DNA of 64,000 nucleotides, from positions 1-64,000 of the forward strand of contig JAHWKY010000026.1 of the NCBI GenBank assembly GCA_019347575.1, read 5' to 3'. A program made the translations under genes and the position numbers. Below, piece by piece: positions 54,034 through 61,873 of this stretch; within the stretch, counting starts at the first letter, position 1, and each line of letters begins with the position of its first letter. This DNA is from Actinomycetota bacterium. GTDB lineage: Bacteria > Actinomycetota > Nitriliruptoria > Nitriliruptorales > Nitriliruptoraceae. Below the pieces are notes generated by a model that was not told the origin of the DNA, searched no databases, and saw nothing but the letters and a program-made list of their open reading frames with translations.

Positions 54034-54147
54034 CCGCAGCGTGTGCATCTGGACCCGGAGGGCGGGTCTGGTTGCACCCACTGGGTTCGCGACAGCCGCA
54101 GCGTGTGCATCTGGACCCGGAGGGCGGGTCTGGTTGCACCCACTGGG
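54034..54147 (+). repeat. Two exact 52-bp direct repeats, each a two-part hairpin
   Basis: Copies at 54034-54085 and 54096-54147, separated by 10 bp (TTCGCGACAG). Inside each, GTGCA...TGCAC encloses GACCCG-gaggg-CGGGTC. They start 7 bp after the uspA stop. Two identical hairpins in a row suggest a structured RNA 3' end or a duplicated attenuator. Only two copies with a short spacer, so not CRISPR. Confidence 0.9.
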
Positions 54148-54148
54148 C

Positions 54149-54372
54149 CAAAACCGCGGAACCCCTCCCGGAGGAGGGGTTCCGCGTGGTGGTTCCCTAC
54201 GGAGCGGGAGAGGGGATGGGGAGAGACCCGCTCCGTTGGTTATCCACCCGCCAGCGTGACCTGAGGGGAGAGTCACACCGGCATCTCTACACACGAGACT
54301 GTACCGACCCACCGGGCGACCCCCCAGCCACGGAAGGACCAATTCGTCTAGTCCTTCCGAGTCACCCGGCCG
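54149..54372 (-). ncRNA. Candidate structured RNA in the 443-bp gap between uspA and the dynamin-like gene
   Basis: The gap 54028-54470 holds no credible protein gene. Besides the 52-bp repeats it has ACGGAGCGGG/CCCGCTCCGT (54199-54208 / 54227-54236), GTGAC/GTCAC (54256-54260 / 54272-54276) and a nested hairpin with CGGAAGGAC/GTCCTTCCG (54331-54339 / 54351-54359) inside CCGGGCGAC/GTCACCCGG (54312-54320 / 54361-54369, one mismatch). The terminator at 54155 is followed by TTTT only on the minus strand, so an RNA read from about 54400 toward 54149 fits best. I do not recognise a known RNA family. Confidence 0.35.
54155..54186 (-). terminator. Perfect 14-bp hairpin with T-tract on the minus strand
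   Basis: CGCGGAACCCCTCC (54155-54168) pairs with GGAGGGGTTCCGCG (54173-54186) around CGGA. On the minus strand the stem is followed at once by GGTTTTGG, a classic factor-independent terminator. On the plus strand no T-run follows, although it may still stop uspA transcripts. Confidence 0.75.
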
Positions 54373-54470
54373 CGACGTCGGCCCCTCGTCGGTAGCCAGT
54401 GTCAAGGTGGGTACGGTTCGTGCCGAACGGATGGACAGGGCCGTGTGCAGGCACGCCCGGAGGAGCCTCG

Positions 54471-56345
54471 ATGGCCGAGTTCCTGGACAGCTTCGACGTC
54501 GAACGCGGGTCGCTCCTGCAAGCGCTGCGTCACTTCGAGGAGGTCTGGGACCGTTTCCTCGAGCGACGGGCGCTCGAGATCGAGGGCCAGTCGGTCTCCG
54601 ACAGCCTCGTCACCAACGAGCTGATGCTCATCCGCAACGACCTCGAGGCCACGTCGTTCACCGTCGGCGTGTTCGGACTCATCAAGCGCGGCAAGTCCAC
54701 CCTGATGAACGCGCTGGTCGGCCGTCAGGTCAGCGAGATGCACGTGACACCCGAGACCGCGGTGCCGGTCTACTGCAGCTACGGCGAGACGCCGGAGGCG
54801 GAGGTTCACTTCGCCGACAGCAGCGTCCGGCACGTGGCGGTCGAGGATGTCGCCGAGTACACGAGCCAGAAGTCCAACGCGAACAACCAGCTCGGCGTCA
54901 CCTACGTCCACCAGCGCGTCCCCGTCGGGTTCCTGCGCAACGGGACCCGGCTGATCGACACGCCCGGGCTCGATGACGCACACGCCGACGAGGTCTACAC
55001 CGAGCGCACGATGCAGGAGCTGGACATCTGCGACGCCGGGGTCGTGGTGTTCCTCAGCCCTCCCAACGTCAGCGCGACCGAGATGCGCTTCCTCGAGCAC
55101 ATCGTCGCCCGCAACCTCAAGAAGACCTTCCTCGTGTGCAACATGTACCCCCAGCACTTCTACGACGTCGAGACGCGCAACGCGGTGCTCGAGTACGCGG
55201 GGCGCAAGATCGTGGAGGCCACCCGCCGCGCAGGCGGAACCGGCGAGGTCCGCGTCTACCCCGTCTGTGCCCTCGAGGCCTGGAACGCCCAGCTCGAGGA
55301 CGACATCGACAAGTGGAAGCGGTCCGGTGCGGACCGGCTCATGCGCGAGCTCGAGCTGTACCTGACCGAGGTCGCCGGCGCGGACGTGCTCGCGGATACG
55401 GCTCGGCGCATCGTCGAACTGACGAAGATGGCGAAGAGCGACGTGCAGGTACGTCTGCGGTTGCTCGACGATCCCGCGCAGCTCGCACAACGACGGGTGC
55501 AGCTCGACGGGAACGTCAGGGAGCTCGAGGCCGAGTACGACCGCGTCGTCAACTCGGCGATGACCGAGCTCGGTCCCCTGAAGATGCGAATCCGCGGGAT
55601 GCTGCTGCAGCCGTTCTCGCGCGCCAAGGGTGCCGTCAGCCGGATGCAGGAGGTCGAGGAGCTCGAGCGCTTCGCGGGCAAGTTCCGCCGCGAGATCGAG
55701 GTCGCCGGCGAGGTGGCGTCCCGCAACCTCGCGGATGGTTTCCGCACGATCGCCGATCGTGTCCGTGCCGCGCTCGAGGCGCAGTTCCACGCGGTCATGA
55801 GCGACTTCTCCCCCAACATCCCCGAGGTCAACCTCGGGCGGGGCGCGCTGCTGGTCGCTCCCGAGCACCTGCAGGAGCTCGCCCGCGCGGAGGACCGCAA
55901 GAAGCAGACCGCGATGGCCGGCGCGGCGGGCGGCGCGTTGACCGGCGGCGGCATGGCCATGCTCGCCATCGGTGGGCTGCTGGGTCCGCTGGGGTTGCTC
56001 GGCGGGGCGCTCGTCGGCTGGAAGCTGTCGGGGATGCTCGGCGGCTCGGGGATCGAACGCATGCGCGAGGGCATGATCCAGCGGCTGGACGAGATCGCCG
56101 ACCAGCTCGCTCGCGACTTCGACGCGCAGGTGGACGCGGGCATCGAGACCCTCCGTCGTGCCGCTGCTCGCCGACGCCAGATGTTCGCCGAGGACCTCTA
56201 CACGCAGTTCGATCTGGTCGAGAGCCTGGCCAACGATCCCGCCCTGCTCGACAGCTACCGCCTCGACGGCCAGCGCTTCATCGCCGCGTTCGACGGCTGC
56301 GCCGAACGTGCCCGGCAGGCCGTCAGGGTCACGGTCGCGGCCTGA
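54471..56345 (+). CDS. Dynamin-like GTPase
   Basis: 624 residues. G1 GLIKRGKST (69-77), G2 Thr in VTPETAVPV, G3 LIDTPGLDD. G4 (expected N/T-KxD) reads VCNMYPQHF, a departure seen in some bacterial dynamin-like proteins. A helical middle follows, then a Gly/Ala/Leu-rich segment (about 480-525, GGLLGPLGLLGGALVGWKL) that probably inserts in the membrane, then a C-terminal helix bundle. Membrane remodelling or repair is the family role. ATG 54471 has GGAGGAG upstream. Its TGA forms TGATCA with the stop of the convergent gene. Confidence 0.85.
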   Translation: MAEFLDSFDVERGSLLQALRHFEEVWDRFLERRALEIEGQSVSDSLVTNELMLIRNDLEATSFTVGVFGLIKRGKSTLMNALVGRQVSEMHVTPETAVPVYCSYGETPEAEVHFADSSVRHVAVEDVAEYTSQKSNANNQLGVTYVHQRVPVGFLRNGTRLIDTPGLDDAHADEVYTERTMQELDICDAGVVVFLSPPNVSATEMRFLEHIVARNLKKTFLVCNMYPQHFYDVETRNAVLEYAGRKIVEATRRAGGTGEVRVYPVCALEAWNAQLEDDIDKWKRSGADRLMRELELYLTEVAGADVLADTARRIVELTKMAKSDVQVRLRLLDDPAQLAQRRVQLDGNVRELEAEYDRVVNSAMTELGPLKMRIRGMLLQPFSRAKGAVSRMQEVEELERFAGKFRREIEVAGEVASRNLADGFRTIADRVRAALEAQFHAVMSDFSPNIPEVNLGRGALLVAPEHLQELARAEDRKKQTAMAGAAGGALTGGGMAMLAIGGLLGPLGLLGGALVGWKLSGMLGGSGIERMREGMIQRLDEIADQLARDFDAQVDAGIETLRRAAARRRQMFAEDLYTQFDLVESLANDPALLDSYRLDGQRFIAAFDGCAERARQAVRVTVAA

Positions 56346-56747
56346 TCAGGTTCGCCGGGTGCGCTTCACCCCTGCTTCCTGCAGCACCGACGCCGGGACT
56401 CCGATCTCGCGCCACGCCGGGTAGCTGATCCCTTTGCGCTCGCCGTACTCGGCGGCGACCTTGACGAACTCCTTCTCGAGTTCGTCGACCGCGGGCTTGT
56501 CCTCGATGTCGGTCAGACGTTCCTGGACATCCATACGCTTCTGGACCAGCTCGAGCCTCTTGGCGGGATCGTCCTCCGCGCCGATCTGTCCTTCGAGGTC
56601 ACTCAGCCGTTTCGACAGGGCCTTCTTGTCCGGCTTCGGACCGCGCTTCTTGGTCCGATCGAGCGCTTCGAGGTAATCGCGCACGGCGCGGGCCTGCTTG
56701 CGGCCTTTCGCCAGTGCCTGCTTGTGGGCTTTCGACATCGCTGGCAA
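56346..56747 (-). CDS. Conserved actinobacterial basic coiled-coil protein
   Basis: 133 residues. A Lys/Arg/Ala-rich N-terminus (HKQALAKGRKQARAVRDYLEAL, KKRGPKPDKK) leads into a helical pair (EDDPAKRLELVQKRMDVQERL) and a conserved end (VKVAAEYGERKGISYPAWREIGVPASVL). I recognise the family from many Actinomycetota but know no function. The N-terminus looks nucleic-acid binding and the last part resembles a small HTH. TTG 56747 suits GGAGG upstream. ATG 56738 is the alternative. Confidence 0.7.
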   Translation of the reverse strand: MPAMSKAHKQALAKGRKQARAVRDYLEALDRTKKRGPKPDKKALSKRLSDLEGQIGAEDDPAKRLELVQKRMDVQERLTDIEDKPAVDELEKEFVKVAAEYGERKGISYPAWREIGVPASVLQEAGVKRTRRT

Positions 56748-57003
56748 GGTTCGCCTCCCGGGTTCGCGCCCGTCTCGTCCGGCCCTATTGTGCCGGTCTC
56801 AGCGCGAGTCTCTTCCCCCGTTACCAGGCGTTAGCGAACCAGTCACCGCTCGGCCGGTCAAACCTCCGCGCGGGGACGCGGGGCACTCTGCGAACGACCG
56901 CGGTCGGTTCCTGCCGCCCAACCGGCCGCTGATAGGCTCCCAGGTCCAGGGCCGCCGTGGCGAAGCGGCAGCATCCCCGTTCGGATCACAGGAGATCGCA
57001 GCC

Positions 57004-58542
57004 GTGGCGTTCCAGCTCCCCGAGGCCCGGTCCGTCGAGGTCAACCCCACGCAGGAGCAGATGCGTGCGTGGGTGCTCGAGCACATGCCACGGGTGACCG
57101 AGACCCAGTTCGGCAACCTCAACTACCAGGCCGACGTCACGGCTCGACTCAAGCGCTCAACGTTCTTCGTGGCCGACGAGGAGATCCATCAGCAGCGCAT
57201 GTCGCGCTCCGAGGCCGACGGTTGGGCGGCCAAGCAGGACGCCTACATCGCCGACCAGGACATGATCCTGATCGAGGGTTACATCGGCCCTGACCCCGAC
57301 TTCCGCACCGCGTCGCAGCTGTACATCGAGAAGACCCAGGCCAACATCCCCGCGATGCAGCAGCAGCTGTACTTCCCCCGCGAGGACGGTTTCGAGGCCG
57401 AGTTCTCGGTCATCTACACCCCGGGCTTGATGGCGCCGGGTGTGCCCGACGACCGGCTCATCATCGTCGACCTCGACAACTACGTGACGCGCGTCTTCGG
57501 CTCCGACTACTTCGGTGAGTCCAAGATGGGCGGACTGAGGATGTGGAACAAGCTGGTCTACGACCGTGGCGGGCTCGCCATGCACGCCGGGTGCAAGACG
57601 TTCCCAGCCGCGAACACCCCCGACGGCGAGGAGAAGCTCGCGCTGATCATCGGGCTGTCGGGCACCGGGAAGACGACGACGACGTTCCGCCAGCAGCTCG
57701 GTTCGCTGCCCGTGCAGGACGACTTCATCGCGCTCCTCCCGGGTGGCGAGGTCCGCACCACGGAGGACGGCTGCTTCGCCAAGACCTACGGCCTCGATCC
57801 CGACGACGAGCCGACGATCTACGGTGGCACGACCGACCCCCGCGCCTGGCTCGAGAACGTCGGAGTCACCGAGGACGGCAAGGTCGACTTCTTCGACACC
57901 GTTCACACCGCCAACGGAAGATCGACCTTCCCGCTCGAGATCATCCGTCACCGCTCTCCGCGCGATCTGCCCAACGCCGACGTGCTGCTCATCCTCAACC
58001 GCAACGAGAACATCATCCCCGCGGTCGCCAAGCTCAAGCGCGAGCAAGCCGCCGCGTTCTTCATGCTCGGCGAGACGAAGGGGACCTCCGCGGGTGGCGC
58101 AGCCGAGGCCGGCAAGAACCTGCGAGTGCCAGGGACCAACCCGTTCTTCTTCAGCAACGACGCGTGGCAGGCCAACCGACTGCTCGAACTGCTCGACACG
58201 ATGCCCGACCTCGAGGTGTTCCTGATGAACACGGGGCGCGTCGGCGGCCCCGACGACGAGGACCGCTCGAAGAAGGTCCGCATCCCGCACAGTTCGGCCA
58301 TCGTGCAGGGCGTCATCGCACGCTCCATCGAGTGGGAAGAGGACCCCGACTTCGGCTACTACGTCGCCACGTCGGTCGCTGGGATCGACGACGACGAGCT
58401 GTTGCAGCCGCGCAAGCTCTACGAGCGTCAGGGGCGGCAGGACGAGTACCGCGAGCGGGTCGAGACGCTGAAGGCGGAGCGCATCGAGTACCTCAAGGGC
58501 TTCGATCAGCTCGACCCCAGCATCCTCAACGCCATCGCGTAG
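57004..58542 (+). CDS. pckA: Phosphoenolpyruvate carboxykinase, divergent ATP-type
   Basis: 512 residues, the length of ATP-dependent PEPCK (GTP types are ~600). P-loop GLSGTGKTT (217-225), IYTPGLMAPGVPDDRLIIVDL and GCKTFPAANTPDGEEKLALIIG match the family, but the kinase-2 GDDE-type motif reads VQDDFIALLP and the C-terminal region differs from the E. coli form. Interconverts oxaloacetate and PEP in gluconeogenesis. GTG 57004 has AGGAG 10 nt upstream. Most Actinomycetota use the GTP enzyme, so this is notable. Confidence 0.8.
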   Translation: MAFQLPEARSVEVNPTQEQMRAWVLEHMPRVTETQFGNLNYQADVTARLKRSTFFVADEEIHQQRMSRSEADGWAAKQDAYIADQDMILIEGYIGPDPDFRTASQLYIEKTQANIPAMQQQLYFPREDGFEAEFSVIYTPGLMAPGVPDDRLIIVDLDNYVTRVFGSDYFGESKMGGLRMWNKLVYDRGGLAMHAGCKTFPAANTPDGEEKLALIIGLSGTGKTTTTFRQQLGSLPVQDDFIALLPGGEVRTTEDGCFAKTYGLDPDDEPTIYGGTTDPRAWLENVGVTEDGKVDFFDTVHTANGRSTFPLEIIRHRSPRDLPNADVLLILNRNENIIPAVAKLKREQAAAFFMLGETKGTSAGGAAEAGKNLRVPGTNPFFFSNDAWQANRLLELLDTMPDLEVFLMNTGRVGGPDDEDRSKKVRIPHSSAIVQGVIARSIEWEEDPDFGYYVATSVAGIDDDELLQPRKLYERQGRQDEYRERVETLKAERIEYLKGFDQLDPSILNAIA

Positions 58543-58588
58543 TCCTAGTGGACTGCTAGCGTCGCGCGGACCGACCGGGGGGACCGGT

Positions 58589-59008
58589 GTGAAGCGCGGC
58601 CAGCGGGAGCAGATCGAGAAGCTGCGAGAGGTCGACCTCTTCGCGTCGTGCAGCGACGACGAGCTCGCGCGCATCGATCACCTCATCACCCAGATCGAGG
58701 TCGAGCAGGGCCGCGCCCTGACCCGTGAGGGCGAGCAGGGGCGGGAGTTCGTCATCGTCGTCGAGGGGACCGCCGGCGTCTTCAAGGGCGACGAGCAGGT
58801 CGCCGAGGTCGGTCCCGGCTCGTTCCTGGGCGAGATCGGTCTGCTGTTCGACGTGCCGCGCACGGCGACCGTCAAGGCGCTGACCCCGATGACCATCGAC
58901 GTGCTCAACCTGCGCGAGTTCCGCGACATGCTCGAGACGTCCCCGGATCTGCGCGCGAGCATCGAGGACGCCGCCCGCACCCGCTTCGGTGAGATCAGCC
59001 CGACCTAG
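58589..59008 (+). CDS. Stand-alone cyclic-nucleotide-binding domain protein
   Basis: 139 residues, one CNMP-binding beta-roll (about 15-130): LREVDLFASCSDDELARI, EGEQGREFVIVVEGTAGVFKGDEQ and the phosphate-binding cassette GSFLGEIGLLFDVPRTATVKAL, which keeps the key Glu and Arg. No HTH or other output domain, so it probably acts by binding a partner. GTG 58589 lies near GGGGGGA. 46 bp after pckA on the same strand. Confidence 0.88.
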   Translation: MKRGQREQIEKLREVDLFASCSDDELARIDHLITQIEVEQGRALTREGEQGREFVIVVEGTAGVFKGDEQVAEVGPGSFLGEIGLLFDVPRTATVKALTPMTIDVLNLREFRDMLETSPDLRASIEDAARTRFGEISPT

Positions 59009-59012
59009 GCCA

Positions 59013-60737
59013 TCACGGCTCTGTGTCGGGTGTTCTCCCGGAGAACCGGGAGTAACCACTACCCAAGGCCATGAGGATGGCGAGCGCGGCCAGCGCCACG
59101 CCCGCCCCTCCGCCGGTGGTCGGCAGCGTCGCGCCCGGAGCCGACGTGTCGGGGGCCGGGGCGGCTGGGTCGTCGGGCGCAACGGGCAGCGGGTCGAGCT
59201 CCACCGTGACGGTACGCGCGGCGAGGTCGATGCCGGTGGGCAGCACCAGCGCCCCGCTCGGGCCGAGGTCGACGTCGAACGTGCGCGCCCCGTCGAGCCC
59301 GGTCGCGCACGACGACGGCACGGTGACGGTGATCGTTCCGGTGCCGGTGAGCGTCAGCGCCTGGCACGACACCTCGGTCAGGTCGAGGAACTGCGGGTCG
59401 TTGCGGTCGGTGATGTCGAAGCGCCAGCCCCAGACCTCGAAAGACGCTTCGATCGAGCGGTGGTCGAAGGTGGTCGCCAGCGGGGGCGGATCGCCGTCGG
59501 GATGCAAGCGCGCAGCCTGCGCCTCGAGGTGCTCACGGAGCCAGGGGTTCCAGTACACGCCGCTGTGCAGTCCGGGGTGGATCTCGAACGTGCGCGTGAC
59601 CCCGGCCGCTTCGAAGGCTCGGTCCTGCTCCAGGTTCATCGGCAGGACGATGGACTCGAACGCCTGCGCCCCGAAGTAGCCGGGCGGGTCGGCGAGGTCC
59701 TCGCCGCGCCGGGGCACGGCATCGTTGACGAACGATCGCAGGTGCAGGGCCGGGACACCGTCGGCGGCGAACGCCCGCCCGTTACGAGCGAGGTCCACGG
59801 GCATGTTGCCGCGGTAGTAGGGCTGGTCCGCTACCGGGTCGCCCAGCGCGGTGAACGCCACCGCGAACCCCTGCGCCGGTCCGGGCGGCAGCGGCGCCCC
59901 GCCGAGCAGACCCGGCAGCACCGTGCCGCCCTCGGTCGGAAGCGGCAGGCTCAGCGGCTCGCCCGGCGGTGGGGCGAACAGGAAGTTCATCGCACCCGAT
60001 ACCGATCCGATCGTGGCGAACGCATCCGGTTGGCGCAGCCCCTGCAGGTACGCCCCGTAGCCCCCGAGCGAGACCCCGGAGATCCCGCGCCAGCCGCGTT
60101 CGCCGCGTGCGGCGCGTGTGGGGAACGTCGCGTCCACGAAGGGGATCAGCTCGTCGAGAAGCAGCGCTCCGAACCGCGGCGGTGGGGTGTCGTAGGACTG
60201 CGCCTCACCGCCCGAGGCGTAGCGCGGGTTCCAGTCGGTCCAGAACGAATCGAGGTGCGCGTCCGGCCCGTGACCGCCGGGCACGGTGCGACCGTGCGGG
60301 GCGACGAGGATGATCTCGAGCGGCGGGGCGGGGACCCAGCCGGCCGGGTCGTGGTAGCTCCAGGGGTCGTCGACCTCGCCCGGATCGACCGGCGGCGCGG
60401 AGGTGAGGGCGGCGACCCAGGCGGTCGGGGCGTCGGCGCTCCCCAGCATCGAGGTGTAGGTCCCCGAGAAGCCGTGCAGCAGGTAGAGCACGGGGCAGGG
60501 CTCGTCCTCGGTGCAGGCCGCGGGGAGGTGGTAGCTGACTGGGACCCGTCCACCCACCGCTGCGCTGTCGATGACCAGGCAAGCGACCGTGTCGGTGGCG
60601 AGGTCCTCGACGTCGCCGATGGCGTCAGCCGCGACGCACTCGGGGGGCGGCCACGGCTCCTGCGCGGCGGCCGACGCGCCACCCAGCACGACGCCCACGA
60701 GCACCGCGATGGACACCACCCCGACAGCGGCGCGCAC
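59013..60737 (-). CDS. Secreted esterase with LPTTG cell-wall anchor signal
   Basis: 574 residues. Signal peptide (1-25, AAAQEP), an alpha/beta-hydrolase esterase-D-like domain (about 55-400) with nucleophile elbow GVSLGG (near 222) and GLHSGVYW near the catalytic His, an Ig-like C-terminal domain and LPTTGGGAG + hydrophobic segment + basic tail at the very end. LPTTG fits the LPxTG sortase pattern. A sortase is not in the window. GTG 60737 has GAGGGGA upstream. Substrate unknown. Confidence 0.85.
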   Translation of the reverse strand: MRAAVGVVSIAVLVGVVLGGASAAAQEPWPPPECVAADAIGDVEDLATDTVACLVIDSAAVGGRVPVSYHLPAACTEDEPCPVLYLLHGFSGTYTSMLGSADAPTAWVAALTSAPPVDPGEVDDPWSYHDPAGWVPAPPLEIILVAPHGRTVPGGHGPDAHLDSFWTDWNPRYASGGEAQSYDTPPPRFGALLLDELIPFVDATFPTRAARGERGWRGISGVSLGGYGAYLQGLRQPDAFATIGSVSGAMNFLFAPPPGEPLSLPLPTEGGTVLPGLLGGAPLPPGPAQGFAVAFTALGDPVADQPYYRGNMPVDLARNGRAFAADGVPALHLRSFVNDAVPRRGEDLADPPGYFGAQAFESIVLPMNLEQDRAFEAAGVTRTFEIHPGLHSGVYWNPWLREHLEAQAARLHPDGDPPPLATTFDHRSIEASFEVWGWRFDITDRNDPQFLDLTEVSCQALTLTGTGTITVTVPSSCATGLDGARTFDVDLGPSGALVLPTGIDLAARTVTVELDPLPVAPDDPAAPAPDTSAPGATLPTTGGGAGVALAALAILMALGSGYSRFSGRTPDTEP

Positions 60738-60807
60738 GGCGTCCCCTCACTCCGAACCCCAGGAACGTAGCGAGGTCCCGAACGGTGCGGATGCGCCGTC
60801 GCTCGGA

Positions 60808-61026
60808 TCAGTCCGGGTAGAGGTGGGCGAGGCTGCCGGGCGCGATGCGGGACGAGTCCAGGAACGCTTCGACGTCCTCCTCCTTGATGCGGATGACGCG
60901 CCCGATCTTGTACCCCGTCAGCGCGCCCTCGTCGATGAGCCGGTAGAGGGTGCGGGTGTTGATGCCCAGCCGCCGCGCCGCCTCGTTCGTGCTCAGCCAG
61001 CCGTCACCCGCCACAGGTCCCTCCAT
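60808..61026 (-). CDS. Small HTH (excisionase/MerR-like) DNA-binding protein
   Basis: 72 residues: WLSTNEAARRLGINTRTLYRLIDEG, GYKIGRVIRIKEEDVEAFLDSSR and a conserved PGSLAHLYPD end. This is the actinobacterial HTH_17 protein of chromosomal type, not a phage excisionase; no integrase is near. ATG 61026 gives the usual length. Divergent from the CpaB-like gene across 99 bp. Confidence 0.88.
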   Translation of the reverse strand: MEGPVAGDGWLSTNEAARRLGINTRTLYRLIDEGALTGYKIGRVIRIKEEDVEAFLDSSRIAPGSLAHLYPD

Positions 61027-61125
61027 CCCGTTGCATCTCACGCTACCACGTGCTAGACCACATCGCCACGACGCGCTGCGTGGCCGGTCGGCTACCGTCG
61101 CCGTCGCGACGGGGGAGGGGAGCAC

Positions 61126-61872
61126 GTGGCCGATCTGGGGACCACGACCACCGCGGGCCGCGACGCCGCGATGCCCCGCCCCGACCCCTCCCGCGACGAT
61201 CGCACCGTCCGTCCCCGCCGTGGTCTGCCCGGTGGCCGCGCCGTCGTCGGCGGCTTCCTCGTCGCCGCCGCAGCCGTGGGCACGTTCGCGGCGTACACCG
61301 GAGCCACCGCCGAGCCCGGTACCCGCTACGTGGTCGCGGCGCGCGACCTGCCGGTGGGCACGCGCCTGCAGGCGGGCGACCTGACCACGGTCGCCATCGA
61401 CCTCCCCGACGCGCAGGCCGACCGAGCGGTGCCCGAGGAGCGCTCGGACGAGCTCGTCGACCTGGTCACCCTCGGACCCCTCGGCGCGGGGGACATCGTC
61501 AACCGCACCGACGTCGTGCAGCTCACGAGTGACAGCGGCCACCAGACCATCTCGTTCGCGGTGCCTCGCAGCCGCGCCCTGATGGGAGCGATCCGACCGG
61601 GTGAGACCGTCGACGTCGTGGCCACCTACCGAGGCGACGCGGGCGGCTCGTTCTCGGCGTACGTCGTGCGGGGCGCGCGGGTCGTGGCGGTCGAGGGTGG
61701 CAGCGGCACGTTCGGCGAGGACGGTCTCGTCTTCACGGTGGCGGTCACCAGCGCCGATCAGGTTCTCGCCATCGCCAACGCCGTCGACGCCGCCGAGGTG
61801 TTCGTGACCCGTCCCGCACGGGAGGGGGACGCGGCCGCAACGCCGCCACCGTTCCGACCCGAGGCGCCCTGA
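61126..61872 (+). CDS. SAF-domain protein, CpaB/RcpC-like
   Basis: 248 residues. Basic N-terminus, one membrane helix (about 40-60), SAF domain (VVAARDLPVGTRLQAGDL, about 66-130) and a C-terminal RcpC-like domain. CpaB proteins help assemble Flp/Tad pili at the envelope. GTG 61126 follows GGGGAGGGGAG. One base separates it from the CpaE-like gene. Confidence 0.85.
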   Translation: MADLGTTTTAGRDAAMPRPDPSRDDRTVRPRRGLPGGRAVVGGFLVAAAAVGTFAAYTGATAEPGTRYVVAARDLPVGTRLQAGDLTTVAIDLPDAQADRAVPEERSDELVDLVTLGPLGAGDIVNRTDVVQLTSDSGHQTISFAVPRSRALMGAIRPGETVDVVATYRGDAGGSFSAYVVRGARVVAVEGGSGTFGEDGLVFTVAVTSADQVLAIANAVDAAEVFVTRPAREGDAAATPPPFRPEAP

Positions 61873-61873
61873 G

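Noticed and set aside
54034-54147. CRISPR array
   Set aside because: Only two repeats, too long (52 bp) with a 10-bp spacer, and no cas genes.
54312-54369. 6C RNA or a known riboswitch in the uspA-dynamin gap
   Set aside because: One C6 run is present, but the two C-loop hairpins of 6C RNA are not, and I could not match any riboswitch core.
60808-61026. Phage excisionase
   Set aside because: The HTH_17 domain superficially matches, but there is no integrase, attachment site or phage gene, and the PGSLAHLYPD ending fits a chromosomal actinobacterial family.
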